Shown: piece after piece, positions 18,782 to 28,749 of the stretch
Position numbering within the stretch: the first letter of the stretch is position 1
How the letters are laid out: every line of letters begins with the position of its first letter
NCBI GenBank assembly: GCA_008501765.1
Contig: QQUE01000002.1
Location: forward strand, 804,336-868,335
Length of the DNA stretch: 64,000 bases
Source of the DNA: Calditrichota bacterium
GTDB taxonomy: Bacteria > Zhuqueibacterota > Zhuqueibacteria > Zhuqueibacterales > Geothermadaptataceae
Direction of reading: 5' to 3'
Translations under genes and position numbers: made by a program
Notes under the pieces: generated by a model
What the model was told of the DNA's origin: nothing
Databases searched by the model: none
What the model saw: only the letters and a program-made list of their open reading frames with translations

Positions 18782-19048
18782 ATGAAAGAAGTTAAACTTC
18801 GAATAAAAAACAAACTTGGATTGCATGCCCGACCGGCAGCACTTTTCGTGAAAACGGCGGCGAAATTCAAATCCGATGTGTTCATTCACCGCGATTCTCA
18901 AGTTGTAAATGGCAAGAGCATTATGGGTGTAATGATGCTTGCGGCTGAAATGGGAGCGGAGTTGGTCATCTCCGCAAATGGAGATGATGCCGAAGACGCA
19001 TTAAAAATGATTTCTGAATTGTTTGAGCGGAAGTTTGATGAAGAGTAA
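18782..19048 (+). CDS. ptsH: Phosphocarrier protein HPr
   Basis: 88 residues, standard size. His15 in LGLHARPA is the site phosphorylated by enzyme I, and Ser46 in NGKSIMGV is the site used by HPr kinase in other bacteria; both are present. HPr passes phosphate from enzyme I to sugar permeases or regulatory partners. Its last codons overlap the ptsI start by 11 bases. No EII sugar permease gene is visible in the window. Confidence 0.94.
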   Translation: MKEVKLRIKNKLGLHARPAALFVKTAAKFKSDVFIHRDSQVVNGKSIMGVMMLAAEMGAELVISANGDDAEDALKMISELFERKFDEE

Positions 19049-20810
19049 ATCCCAGGGAAAAAATAAAGAGTATTCTATCCAGGGAATACCCGTTTCTCCC
19101 GGAATTGCCATCGGCAGGGCTTTCGTACTTGAAGGGGTTCACGTAAAAATTGCCAAAAAAAATATTGCTGCTGCAGAAGTTGATATTGAAATCGAAAAAT
19201 TTCATGAGGCAATTAAAAACGTAAAAAAACAACTCAGTTCCGATATATCTTCCACAAAACGAAGGATTGGCGAAGCTAACGCACAAATTTTTGATACGCA
19301 CCTGCTGATCCTTGATGATCCGATGCTCACGCAAGAGACCATCGAAGCAATTCGCCAGGATTTAAGGTCAGCAGCTTTTGCTTTTTATAGTATTTTAGAA
19401 AAATTCCAGAGCCAGTTAGCTTTGACAGATCAGGAATATTTTCGTGAAAGAGCTGTTGATTTACGAGATATCAGGCGCCGGGTCGTTCGCTGTATTCAGG
19501 GAGATAAAACCGATTTTTTAAAAAGCCTCGAAGGTGCGGCAATCGTCATTGCTCATGACCTGGCGCCATCCGACACTATTACCCTGGATCGGCATAAAAT
19601 ATTGGGATTTGCGACGGATGTGGGGGGTAAAACCAGCCACTCGGCTATTCTCGCGAGATCCTTCCGTGTTCCGGCGAGCGTGGGCCTCCGCTATGTTACA
19701 AAATACGTCAAAAGTGGGGATCGGCTGATTCTCGATGGCAGTGCCGGGAAAGTTTTAATAAATCCCAGTGAGACGACGCTGAAGAAATATTACAAAAAGC
19801 GGGAACAAATTGATGAGATTAATATCAAGCTTACCAAAATCAAGGATTTGCCGGCTCGCACCCTCGATGGCAAGGACATTGAATTAGCTGCAAATATCGA
19901 ATTTACAGATGAAGCTGAAAATGGCATCAAATATGGCGCCCGCGGAATTGGACTTTTTCGCTCGGATTATCTATATCTGGCACGAAATGACCTGCCTACG
20001 GAAGAAGAGCAATTCATCGAATACCGCAAAGTGGTAGAAAAAATATATCCTTACCCGGTTATCATCCGCACTTTGGACGTGGGTGGTGATAAAGAGCCAC
20101 AAAATATTCATATTGAAAGCGAAGCAAATCCATTTCTCGGTTACCGGGCCATTCGGATAAGTTTGCAGGAACCGGATATTTTCATTCCACAGCTCAAAGC
20201 GATTTTACGCGCCTCGGTTTATGGCAATGTAAAATTGCTTTTTCCCATGATCTCAAGTATGACTGAGCTATATGAAGCAAAGGCCATGCTTGAAAAAGCG
20301 AAATCGGAACTAATTAAAAAAAATAAATCTATTCAGTATAACCTGGAAGTCGGGGCGATGATTGAAGTACCGGCAGCCGCTTTGATAACCGACAAAATAT
20401 CCGAAGAAGTCGATTTTTTAAGTATCGGGACAAATGATCTTATCCAATATATGCTGGCAGTTGATCGGGGGAACGAGCGTGTTGCCTATCTCTACAAAGA
20501 TTTACACCCGGCTGTTTTACGGATGATAAAAGAGATTATTCTTGCTGCGCATCAAAAAGGAACGTGGGTTGGAATGTGTGGTGAAATGGCCGGAAATCCA
20601 CTCGCGACTTTGATACTGATTGGATTGAGCATCGATGAGTTGAGCGTCAGTCCGATGCTGTTACCAGAAATTAAGAAAATCATTCGCGCAACAGATTTTA
20701 AAGAGGCTGCAAAGCTTGCAGAAAAAGCACTTACTTTTTCAACAGCAGTCGAAGTGGAAACATTTATGCTGCGCTATATGCGCCGGAAATTTAAGGATCT
20801 GATTTTTTAA
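19038..20810 (+). CDS. ptsI: PTS enzyme I (PEP-protein phosphotransferase)
   Basis: About 590 residues. The N-terminal HPr-binding part starts at IQGIPVSPGIAIGRAF, the phosphorylated His is in GGKTSHSAILARSF (~196), and the PEP-binding barrel shows GIGLFRSDYLYLA, RTLDVGGDKEP, SIGTNDLIQYMLAVDR and the catalytic Cys in GMCGEMAG. It moves phosphate from PEP to HPr. I place the start at ATG 19038, preceded by GCGGAAG inside ptsH, instead of the TTG at 19023. Together with HPr it may serve regulation only, since no sugar-specific EII is nearby. Confidence 0.94.
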   Translation: MKSKSQGKNKEYSIQGIPVSPGIAIGRAFVLEGVHVKIAKKNIAAAEVDIEIEKFHEAIKNVKKQLSSDISSTKRRIGEANAQIFDTHLLILDDPMLTQETIEAIRQDLRSAAFAFYSILEKFQSQLALTDQEYFRERAVDLRDIRRRVVRCIQGDKTDFLKSLEGAAIVIAHDLAPSDTITLDRHKILGFATDVGGKTSHSAILARSFRVPASVGLRYVTKYVKSGDRLILDGSAGKVLINPSETTLKKYYKKREQIDEINIKLTKIKDLPARTLDGKDIELAANIEFTDEAENGIKYGARGIGLFRSDYLYLARNDLPTEEEQFIEYRKVVEKIYPYPVIIRTLDVGGDKEPQNIHIESEANPFLGYRAIRISLQEPDIFIPQLKAILRASVYGNVKLLFPMISSMTELYEAKAMLEKAKSELIKKNKSIQYNLEVGAMIEVPAAALITDKISEEVDFLSIGTNDLIQYMLAVDRGNERVAYLYKDLHPAVLRMIKEIILAAHQKGTWVGMCGEMAGNPLATLILIGLSIDELSVSPMLLPEIKKIIRATDFKEAAKLAEKALTFSTAVEVETFMLRYMRRKFKDLIF

Positions 20811-20871
20811 ATAACTATAAGTTCATATATATTCATATTTTTATGCTTAACAACATGGGAAAGGAAATTTC

Positions 20872-21999
20872 ATGGCATCCCAACTCTATTCTTCAGAATC
20901 GGTTACAGAAGGACATCCAGATAAAGTTGCAGATCAAATATCTGACGCCGTACTTGATGCGGTACTTAAAGACGACCCCTTTGGACGTGTTGCTTGTGAG
21001 ACATTTGTCACCACGGGTTTAGCGCTCGTAGGTGGAGAAATTACCACAGAAACATACGTTGATATCCCCTCCTTGGTGCGGCAAACAATAAAAGACATTG
21101 GCTATACTGATGCGCAGTATGGATTCGATTATGAAACATGCGCGGTGCTCACAAGTATCGGCCAGCAGTCACCGGATATCGCGATGGGTGTCGATAAAGC
21201 AGGAGCAGGTGACCAGGGAATGATGTTTGGTTATGCGAGCAATGAGACGGATGAGTTAATGCCGTTACCAATCATTCTTGCACACAAACTTGTACGCCGC
21301 CTTGCAGAAGTTCGTAAAAATGGCGCATTGCCATATTTACGCCCGGACGGCAAATCGCAGGTAAGTGTTCGTTACGAAGATGAAAAACCTGTCAGTGTCG
21401 AAACGGTCGTTATTTCTACGCAACACGATGCAGATGTCAATAATAAAGACCTGTATCAGGATATAATTGAAAAAGTAATCAAACCGGTTATCCCTAAAAA
21501 GTATATTACAGGGAATATAACTTATCATATCAATCCAACTGGCCGGTTTGTTATTGGCGGTCCTCAGGGTGACGCCGGTTTGACCGGGCGAAAAATTATT
21601 GTTGATACTTACGGTGGCCTTGGGCGCCACGGTGGTGGTGCCTTTTCAGGAAAAGATGCCACAAAAGTTGATCGTTCAGCCGCATACGCAGCCAGATATG
21701 TCGCAAAAAATATTGTGGCAGCTGGAATGGCCGAGCGCTGCGAGATTCAGCTCGCTTACGCAATAGGAGTTGCTGAACCGGTATCCATTGCAGTGAATGC
21801 CTTTGGTACTGGAAAAATCTCTGACGAAGAAATTGTAAAAGCGATCACGAAAAACTTTGATTTAACACCAGCAGGAATTATTGAAACATTGCGGTTGCGG
21901 AATCCAATTTATTTAAGAACGGCTGCCTACGGCCACTTCGGTAGAAATGAAGAAGGTTTTTCATGGGAGCAAACAGACAGGATTAATGACTTGAAATAA
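20872..21999 (+). CDS. metK: S-adenosylmethionine synthetase
   Basis: 375 residues. The N-terminal [19 protein letters not shown] (ATP/metal His and Asp), the [13 protein letters not shown]-loop-like motif and the [16 protein letters not shown] signature are all intact. It makes SAM from methionine and ATP. AAAGGAAA precedes the ATG. It is followed 54 bases later by ahcY, giving a compact SAM-cycle pair. No SAM or SAH riboswitch-like fold was recognised in the short leaders. Confidence 0.97.
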   Translation: MASQLYSSESVTEGHPDKVADQISDAVLDAVLKDDPFGRVACETFVTTGLALVGGEITTETYVDIPSLVRQTIKDIGYTDAQYGFDYETCAVLTSIGQQSPDIAMGVDKAGAGDQGMMFGYASNETDELMPLPIILAHKLVRRLAEVRKNGALPYLRPDGKSQVSVRYEDEKPVSVETVVISTQHDADVNNKDLYQDIIEKVIKPVIPKKYITGNITYHINPTGRFVIGGPQGDAGLTGRKIIVDTYGGLGRHGGGAFSGKDATKVDRSAAYAARYVAKNIVAAGMAERCEIQLAYAIGVAEPVSIAVNAFGTGKISDEEIVKAITKNFDLTPAGIIETLRLRNPIYLRTAAYGHFGRNEEGFSWEQTDRINDLK

Positions 22000-22053
22000 G
22001 CTGTTAACCGGGCATGTTATAGATAGGAAAGCAAAAAACAAAAGGAAATAATA

Positions 22054-23436
22054 ATGACATCAAGTTCAGCAGAAGTTGCAACTATAAGTGGAAATGGCGC
22101 TGCGGCACAACGATTTGAAGATTATAAAGTATGCAAAGCCGCCATGGAAGATCCAAAAGTCTTTGCAGATCTCGCCCGCTGGGGCCGAATGGAAATAAAT
22201 ATCGCCGAGGGCGAAATGCCCGGATTAATGGCGCTGCGGAAGGAATACGGGCAAACCAAACCCTTGGCCGGCGCCCGAATTTCGGGTTGTTTGCATATGA
22301 CGATTCAAACGGCTGTGTTGATCGAAACACTGATCGAATTGGGGGCGGACGTACGTTGGTCCTCATGCAATATTTTTTCTACACAAGATCACGCCGCGGT
22401 TGCCATCGCGGCTGCAGGCATTCCAGTTTTTGCCTGGAAAGGAGAAACGGAAGAAGAATATGAATGGTGTATCGAGCAGACAATCGATGGCTGGGGCGAC
22501 GAAGGATTTACTCTGATTCTCGACGATGGCGGTGACCTGACAAACGTGATGCACGAAGAGCGCTATGCCGAGCAGATGAAGAAAATTATTGGCATCTCTG
22601 AGGAAACAACGACAGGGGTGCATAACCTGGAAAAAATGCACCAAAAAGGCCTGCTAAAAGTACCGGCAATTAACGTCAATGATTCGGTAACAAAATCGAA
22701 GTTTGATAATCTGTATGGCTGTCGTGAATCCCTCGCCGATGGAATCAAGCGTGCAACGGATGTGATGATCGCCGGGAAAGTGGTTGTTGTTGCGGGTTAC
22801 GGTGATGTCGGAAAAGGATGTGCCCATTCCATGCGATCTTACGGTGCCCGTGTGCTGATAACAGAAATTGATCCCATTTGTGCACTCCAAGCCGCTATGG
22901 AAGGTTTCGAAGTGTTGACAATGGAAGAAGCGGCCGCCACAGGCGATATTTTCGTCACTACAACCGGATGCTGCGATATCATCACTGAGAAGCATTTCAC
23001 CGCGATGAAAAGCGGAGCTATCGTTTGTAATATTGGCCACTTTGATATTGAAATCGACATGGACTGGTTGAATCAAAATTCCAAATTGGAAGAAATCAAG
23101 CCGCAAGTTGATATGCATACACTTGCTAACGGTCATAAAATCATCATTTTAGCTAAAGGACGACTGGTAAATCTTGGCTGTGCAACCGGCCATCCGTCTT
23201 TCGTGATGAGCAACTCTTTTTCAAATCAGGTTTTGGCACAGATGGACCTCTATAATAACCGCGATAAATACCAGAAAACAGGCGTCTATCATTTACCCAA
23301 AGAGCTTGATGAAAAGGTGGCTGCTTTGCACCTGGAGCAAATCGGAGTTCGTTTGACAAAACTTTCAGACAAACAATCCAAATACCTCGGGTTAAGTAAA
23401 AATGGTCCGTTCAAGCCGGAATATTATCGCTATTAA
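22054..23436 (+). CDS. ahcY: Adenosylhomocysteinase
   Basis: 460 residues. The substrate domain shows [20 protein letters not shown] and [13 protein letters not shown], the NAD-binding motif is [14 protein letters not shown], the catalytic region [13 protein letters not shown] contains the active Lys, and the C-terminal tail ends KPEYYRY as in bacterial enzymes, with the Lys and Tyr that reach the partner subunit's NAD. It hydrolyses S-adenosylhomocysteine to adenosine and homocysteine, relieving product inhibition of methyltransferases, and fits with the adjacent metK. It ends at a strong terminator. Confidence 0.97.
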   Translation: MTSSSAEVATISGNGAAAQRFEDYKVCKAAMEDPKVFADLARWGRMEINIAEGEMPGLMALRKEYGQTKPLAGARISGCLHMTIQTAVLIETLIELGADVRWSSCNIFSTQDHAAVAIAAAGIPVFAWKGETEEEYEWCIEQTIDGWGDEGFTLILDDGGDLTNVMHEERYAEQMKKIIGISEETTTGVHNLEKMHQKGLLKVPAINVNDSVTKSKFDNLYGCRESLADGIKRATDVMIAGKVVVVAGYGDVGKGCAHSMRSYGARVLITEIDPICALQAAMEGFEVLTMEEAAATGDIFVTTTGCCDIITEKHFTAMKSGAIVCNIGHFDIEIDMDWLNQNSKLEEIKPQVDMHTLANGHKIIILAKGRLVNLGCATGHPSFVMSNSFSNQVLAQMDLYNNRDKYQKTGVYHLPKELDEKVAALHLEQIGVRLTKLSDKQSKYLGLSKNGPFKPEYYRY

Positions 23437-23452
23437 ACGCAATTCTTTCTAT

Positions 23453-23488
23453 AAAAAGCCCGTCATTCTTTGATGGGCTTTTTTTTTC
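23453..23488 (+). terminator. Strong intrinsic terminator after ahcY
   Basis: AAAAAGCCCGTCA pairs with TGATGGGCTTTTT (one G-T pair) around a 5-nt loop, followed by a T-run. Confidence 0.88.
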
Positions 23489-23858
23489 TGCGCGCAACTT
23501 TTTCTTTTCAAATTAAGTTCGCCCATTCAGGGGCGATAAATATATCAGTATTTAACCTGAATAATTCTCACACAAAGGCACTAAGTCCGCAAAGAAAATA
23601 TTTAAATACTCATAAAACTTAATTTTGTGGGCTCCGTGTCTTTGTGAGAGATAATTTTAATAAAAAATTTAGTTTTTCTGAACATTTTATCTCAAATATT
23701 GAATTATCAATAGGTTATAATATTTTAATAAATGTATATGAATAAAGCAGGTAAAATAGTCTAATTTGTGATTTGAATTTTTTGATAAGTTTGAACTCAT
23801 TTTCGGGACTTCATAAATATAGTTCTATGTTGGTTAAAATTCTGAACAGGATCAAAAA
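23489..23858. other. Intergenic region with an imperfect inverted repeat and a promoter
   Basis: About 370 bases without a gene. An imperfect inverted repeat spans 23566-23653: the left arm TCTCACACAAAGGCAC mirrors GTGTCTTTGTGAGAG with two inserted bases and one mismatch. A promoter candidate lies close to the 3' end. Confidence 0.5.
23791..23819 (+). promoter_or_regulatory. Sigma-70-type promoter for lipoprotein gene
   Basis: TTGAAC (23791-23796), 17-base spacer, TAAATA (23814-23819), 40 bases before the start codon. Confidence 0.5.
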
Positions 23859-25919
23859 ATGAAAAGATTAACAAGAGATGGGCACTTTTTCAACACGCCT
23901 TTTTTTTATTTAACACTGGTTTTCGGTTTGTTCCTTGCCTGTAATCTGCCGGAACCGAGCGCGCCATCCTGGGATATGGATGTTAATATCCCGCTTATAA
24001 ATAAAACTTACGACATCGAAGAATTTCTTGATGATGCGGATGAATTAAAAGCCGATAGCCTCGACAATGTTATTTTTGAGTTTGCGGATGAACTGGAATC
24101 TTTTTCGGCAGAAAACCAACTTAAGGTTGCCGGCCTGAACCAGGGCTTTGCGCAAACATTGGGAAGCTTTACAATCGATTCCCCCGGCGGCGAGAATGTT
24201 AGTATAGCATTCCGTGATATTTTTGCACAGGCAGATGTTTTGCATGGTCAAACGACAATCGTTCCTCCATTTACAATTGATCCGCTCACGAAATCCTTGC
24301 CCATTTACGAAGATTTTAATTGGGTTGAAATAGCGCAGGGTGCGATTGATATTTCCATTGAAAATAATTTGCCAATTCCGTTAGGAATGCCGATTACGAT
24401 CGAAGTCCGCAATGCGGTGACGAATCAGCTTGTTTCTTCGGCGGTTTTTAATCAGCTTGTCAATCCCGGAAACGTTGCAATCGAGCGGTTGGACTTACAG
24501 GGAAAAAGGCTGAATAGCGAACTGGAGATTATCGTTTCCGGTTCTTCCCCCGGTAGTAACGGCGACCTTGTGCAAATCGATGCTTATGCCGGATTTACTA
24601 TAACAGCTCTGTTTACGGATTTAACCGTAAGCGCCGCATCGGCAAAAGTAGCTGAACAAGTCATTTCCCAGGCCGACCAATTTACAATTCAGGATTCGGT
24701 TGTTTTGACTGAGGCCTGGATTCGTGAAGGCTCTTTCAGCGTTGCAATGTCCGGTGATTTCCCGGTGAATACCCAGGTGCTGGTCAGTATCCCGGGATTT
24801 AAAACACCGACGGGTGCGGCATTTATTGATTCCCTTGTCATTCCACAAGGCGGTTCTAACAACTTATTTGTTGATTTAGCAGGCTATTCTTTTGTGCCTG
24901 CGGGGGAAGACTTTGGCCAACAGACCGTTGATTTTTCGTGGGAAGTAAAAACGCTACACAATCCGGATATCCCGATCGAAATTTACGCGACGAGTAATCT
25001 TTCAGCAGAATTTGTATTGAGTGAACTCATCTTTTCTGAAATTAGCGGCAAATTTGCCAGTAAGTGGATTGATATACCGGAGCAATTCTTTGCCCTGGAT
25101 CTTGTAGAAAACCTGGACAGCCTGGCTTTTCTTGATGCAAACCTGCACCTTACTTTATACAGCCAAATTGATTTTCCGACAACGACTGACTTGCACCTGC
25201 TGGGAGAAAATGAAAATGGTGAAAGTGTGGAAGTTGTAATTCAGGAGGTTGTGAACGGCGGAGTTGATGGCGCCGTGGTTAAAAATGACATAATTCTCAA
25301 TGGTTCCAATAGCAACATCGTTGATTTAATCAATATAATTCCTTCCTCCATCAAGGTATCAGGACGAGTGCGTGTGGGAGATCCACAAACTTTGGGATCA
25401 ATTCGCGAAACAGATGAAGTTTCCGGTGATGTTTTGTTCAGCGCACCGCTTGCATTTATGTTGCCGGCACAAAGCTACGAAAGCGAAGTTTCAGAAATTG
25501 ATATCGATGATGATTTGAAAGATGAGCTCGACTCCAATCTTAATTCCGGATCGATAACGATGCTGATAAACAGCCACTTACCCGTTGGCGCCAGCCTGGA
25601 GATGCTTTTTGCCGAGACGGATTCCACTGTTTTTACAAATCCCGGTCTCATTATCGGCCCGGTTTCTTTTGAGAGCGGAGAAATAGATCCGGTCACGGGA
25701 TTGGTGATAGCTCCCGTAATGAGTCATATCGAAATTGAGCTCTCGGAGCAGGAAACCAACTATTTTACCAGCGATTCTCTTTTCTCTGCCACAAGGTTAA
25801 TATTTCCCGGAACCGATGGAAATATTGTCAAGTTGTTGACCACGGACTATATTGATGTGCGTGCCAATATAACGTTGTCTGTACATGTGGAAGATTCAAG
25901 CAAGGAAGGTGCAAAATGA
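23859..25919 (+). CDS. Large exported putative lipoprotein, unknown family
   Basis: 686 residues, no family recognised. A hydrophobic signal segment (~15-27) ends in FLFLAC-type residues LFLACNLPEP, so Cys28 is a plausible lipid attachment site, although Phe at -3 is unusual. The mature protein is acidic, poor in Cys and rich in beta-strand-like stretches; similar motifs recur (VQIDAYAGFTITALF, VDLAGYSFVPAGEDF, IIPSSIKVSGRVRVG), suggesting several beta-sandwich domains. Its stop overlaps the start of an outer-membrane protein gene (ATGA), so the two are translationally coupled and probably work together at the cell surface. Confidence 0.6.
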   Translation: MKRLTRDGHFFNTPFFYLTLVFGLFLACNLPEPSAPSWDMDVNIPLINKTYDIEEFLDDADELKADSLDNVIFEFADELESFSAENQLKVAGLNQGFAQTLGSFTIDSPGGENVSIAFRDIFAQADVLHGQTTIVPPFTIDPLTKSLPIYEDFNWVEIAQGAIDISIENNLPIPLGMPITIEVRNAVTNQLVSSAVFNQLVNPGNVAIERLDLQGKRLNSELEIIVSGSSPGSNGDLVQIDAYAGFTITALFTDLTVSAASAKVAEQVISQADQFTIQDSVVLTEAWIREGSFSVAMSGDFPVNTQVLVSIPGFKTPTGAAFIDSLVIPQGGSNNLFVDLAGYSFVPAGEDFGQQTVDFSWEVKTLHNPDIPIEIYATSNLSAEFVLSELIFSEISGKFASKWIDIPEQFFALDLVENLDSLAFLDANLHLTLYSQIDFPTTTDLHLLGENENGESVEVVIQEVVNGGVDGAVVKNDIILNGSNSNIVDLINIIPSSIKVSGRVRVGDPQTLGSIRETDEVSGDVLFSAPLAFMLPAQSYESEVSEIDIDDDLKDELDSNLNSGSITMLINSHLPVGASLEMLFAETDSTVFTNPGLIIGPVSFESGEIDPVTGLVIAPVMSHIEIELSEQETNYFTSDSLFSATRLIFPGTDGNIVKLLTTDYIDVRANITLSVHVEDSSKEGAK

Positions 25920-27184
25920 TTGGCAAAAAAATGCATTTAATTAGTTACGGGTTTCTACTTTTCGTTTTCTTGAGTTTTGAGATAAATGCTCAAACACGTT
26001 ATGCTAATGCTCGCAGTATGGGCGTGGCCGGAGCCTATGGCGCTGTGGCACGTGGATTTGAATCCACAGCGTGGAGTCCGGCCAATCTGGGCCTATCCGA
26101 TAATCCGAACACCTCATTTCATTTTCTCAGCCTGGGTGTTGGAGTTCAAAACAATGCCTTCAGCATAGGCGATTATAAGGAATACAATGGTAAATATTTA
26201 ACAGATTCAGACAAGCGAAATATTTTGGACAAGATTCCCGACGATGGAATAGGCGCGTTTGGAAATTTTGGAACGGATATTTTCGGTATCTCGATAAATA
26301 ATTTTGCCTTTTCCGTCTCCGCAGGCGCCGCATCCAGTTTGCATTTTGCAAAAGAGTTCGTCGATTTGGCTTTTTACGGCAACGCGTTAGATCAGGTATA
26401 TGACTTATCCAATACACGAGGAGCAGCTTTCGGATTTTCGAAATTCTCCTTCAGCTATGGCCGGCCAATTAAAGTTGATCTTTTTAAAGAGTTTAGCGTT
26501 GGCGGAACATTTCACTATATTCGCGGGCTTGGTTACGCAGAAGTCTTACGCTCCAACAGCAGTGTGGCTACAACCCTCGACGGAATCGAAGTCTTGTCTG
26601 AAATGGAATTGCGGACAGCTCTCGGTGGTAACGGGTTTGCATTTGACCTCGGTTGTGCCGCACAAATTGATAAAAATATTGGCGTTTCCTTCTCGTTGGA
26701 TAATCTTGGCTCCATCAAATGGACGAATGAGGTTAAAATATACCGCTACGGCGCCTCGGCAGATTCGCTAACAGCAGAAAAAATTTCTGAAACTGATTCA
26801 GATAGTTTATTTGATGATTATGATGAAGAGTTGGACGGGAAGGATTTCTCCTCATCCATGCCTGCAAAAATGCGGGTTGGATCGCTGTATAAAACCAGAG
26901 CATATATTTTTTCAGCCGATTATATTCAGGGTTTCAGCGACAAACCCGGTGTGAGCACAACGCCGCAAATGGCGTTTGGAATGGAATATATGGGTTTTCA
27001 TTTTCTCCCACTGCGTGTCGGGTTTGCTGTCGGCGGGGATGAATCATTTTTAAGCGCCCTTGGTTTCGGCCTTAAGTTCGGTTCATTCTCGATGAATATT
27101 GCCACCTTGGCACACCAGTCGCTTTTTCCGGGATTGGGCTCAGGCATGGGTTTTGCGTTTGATATGAAAGTCGGAACACGATAA
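25916..27184 (+). CDS. PorV/DUF5723-like outer-membrane beta-barrel protein
   Basis: 422 residues with a signal peptide (cleaved near INAQ, residue ~25). The mature start TRYANARSMGVAGAYGAVARGFESTAWSPANLG is the hallmark of the FadL/PorV-like barrels of FCB bacteria, and the rest alternates polar and hydrophobic residues in strands ending FAFDMKVGTR. PorV-like proteins act in type IX secretion or as other outer-membrane assembly factors, but many paralogues of unknown role exist. The ATGA overlap with the upstream lipoprotein gene implies a joint complex. Exact function unknown. Confidence 0.68.
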   Translation: MIGKKMHLISYGFLLFVFLSFEINAQTRYANARSMGVAGAYGAVARGFESTAWSPANLGLSDNPNTSFHFLSLGVGVQNNAFSIGDYKEYNGKYLTDSDKRNILDKIPDDGIGAFGNFGTDIFGISINNFAFSVSAGAASSLHFAKEFVDLAFYGNALDQVYDLSNTRGAAFGFSKFSFSYGRPIKVDLFKEFSVGGTFHYIRGLGYAEVLRSNSSVATTLDGIEVLSEMELRTALGGNGFAFDLGCAAQIDKNIGVSFSLDNLGSIKWTNEVKIYRYGASADSLTAEKISETDSDSLFDDYDEELDGKDFSSSMPAKMRVGSLYKTRAYIFSADYIQGFSDKPGVSTTPQMAFGMEYMGFHFLPLRVGFAVGGDESFLSALGFGLKFGSFSMNIATLAHQSLFPGLGSGMGFAFDMKVGTR

Positions 27185-27967
27185 GTAATTTTATCAGATA
27201 TGTGACTAATTTTTGCTGACCACTCGTTTTGGGGTGGTCTTTATTTTTGAGTTACGACATGTAATTTCTCAAATTGAATTGGTGACCGGTTTATTTATCC
27301 TCATCGCCTTATTTATTATTTGCCTTTCAATCCTCCATAGTTCCTGCCAAAAGATACCGTTCATTTCCTTCAAAAAAACTGGGAGTGTTTTGTCAAGTCA
27401 AAACTTGTGAATGGCTATCTGTTTTGAAAATTTTTATTACAAAGTGCCTTTAATCCAATTCGGTGCACTCGGAGTGCAATCCCTTCATGAATTGCTGTGC
27501 ATTGCATGAAGGCAATGCACGCCAAATCTACAAATTAAGACTTGACAAACCAGTAGTGATGTCCGTCACGGGCTATAGGAATGATAATTCGCAACTCTCG
27601 AAAAATAATAACTTTGGGGGTGTGAAATTGGCTTTGTTACCGCTATTGTAATGCTATTAAAAAGCTTGCTTTTCGTTTGTGTAATAATTAACATAACTGC
27701 ACCTTGAGATTGTGCGTTGTTTTAACGCTAATTTCATGTTAAACCAGCAACTAAAACTACCGCCCAATACCCATTTCGAGACTATAATCACACCCATCCA
27801 AGTTGTAAGGCCAATTTTTATAACAGAGGAATAAAAGAAAGTTTTACAATAAATTATGCGTTTAATGAGTTTTTCAGGTATATAAAAGGAGCCAGGATTC
27901 ATCGCACAGCAAAAAACACCAAGACAACCACAATTGAAGCCAGGCGCTTATAGGGAATTTAAGCGGA
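27185..27967. other. 783-base intergenic region with clustered palindromes
   Basis: No convincing gene. The notable part is 27464-27520: TGCACTC/GAGTGCA with a one-base loop, then CCTTCATG (27482-27489)/CATGAAGG (27505-27512) and GTGCATTG (27497-27504)/CAATGCAC (27513-27520). The last two stems overlap in space and cannot both form. The small frames crossing this area have no family match I can recognise. Confidence 0.5.
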
Positions 27968-28729
27968 ATGAATAAAAAACAAATAGTGAGCAGGTTGGCC
28001 AGGGTTGGCCTCATTTCTTTTTCTCTCCATCTTTTGAGTATGCATCTACATGCTCAGGACGCCTCCCCGATTTTTGTTTTACCAGCCCATACACCAGAAA
28101 TTGGTGTGCAAAAAAGCCTTGAAATTGCCCGGGAACTATCAGCATATATTGTCACCCGTAATGAATTTGTCGAAAGCAAAACGGATTCGATTAATCCATT
28201 TTTAGCCGGGGATTCGATCAAGTTGGCCCACGATGATGGCGAATTGCAAACACTTGGTGCGAGAATCGGTGCTGACTTTTTATTCATCCCGGTGGTGCAG
28301 AAAAATGAAAATTCAGCTGAGTTTAAAGTTTCTATTTTCGATGTCAAAATTGGATTTATCACAAAAGTTGTCGTGCAAAATTGTGATTGTGATAGCGAAA
28401 ACATATCCGGATTTCCATTTCGGAAAATCGTTGAACTGCTGTTTGAGGCTCCGGATTTGGAATTGGTCGGGGAATCAAGTCAAACGGATCCGCCATCGAT
28501 GCTTCCTGAAATGCCTGCCATCCTCACTTTATCCGACACCTCGAATGTTGCAACGGACACGGCCGGTTTAAGCGAATCAACGAAACGAAAAAGATCTTGG
28601 AAAAAATATGTGGCCTCGGCCGTGGTTGCCGGGGGCGGGGTTTTATATCTTACCGTTATAAAAAAATCGGACAAAGGCGGTTCGGGTGTTAAGCTGGATG
28701 ATCCGCCGGATCCCCCGGGTAGCAATTAA
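27968..28729 (+). CDS. Exported hypothetical protein with C-terminal membrane helix
   Basis: 253 residues. Signal peptide 1-~30 ending HLHAQ. The ~130-residue mature domain has the pattern GVQKSLEIARELSAYI...LGARIGADFLFIPVV, reminiscent of small envelope nucleotide- or stress-type domains that look up host factors, but no family is certain. A low-complexity linker leads to a C-terminal hydrophobic helix YVASAVVAGGGVLYLTVI and a Gly/Pro/Asp-rich tail. Signal at the start and helix at the end suggest an inner-membrane protein with its main domain outside the cytoplasm. It precedes the large surface protein gene by 20 bases and likely shares its operon. Confidence 0.5.
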   Translation: MNKKQIVSRLARVGLISFSLHLLSMHLHAQDASPIFVLPAHTPEIGVQKSLEIARELSAYIVTRNEFVESKTDSINPFLAGDSIKLAHDDGELQTLGARIGADFLFIPVVQKNENSAEFKVSIFDVKIGFITKVVVQNCDCDSENISGFPFRKIVELLFEAPDLELVGESSQTDPPSMLPEMPAILTLSDTSNVATDTAGLSESTKRKRSWKKYVASAVVAGGGVLYLTVIKKSDKGGSGVKLDDPPDPPGSN

Positions 28730-28749
28730 AAATTTAAAGGTTTCATCGT

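Noticed and set aside
20811-22053. SAM or SAH riboswitch in front of metK or ahcY
   Set aside because: The leaders are only 61 and 54 bases and lack recognisable conserved cores.
27482-27520. H-type pseudoknot
   Set aside because: The stems lie with no nucleotides left to cross the first stem, so both cannot form together; alternative hairpins are more likely.
27463-27651. 62-residue + strand frame in the gap
   Set aside because: Spans palindromes, no ribosome site, no recognisable family.
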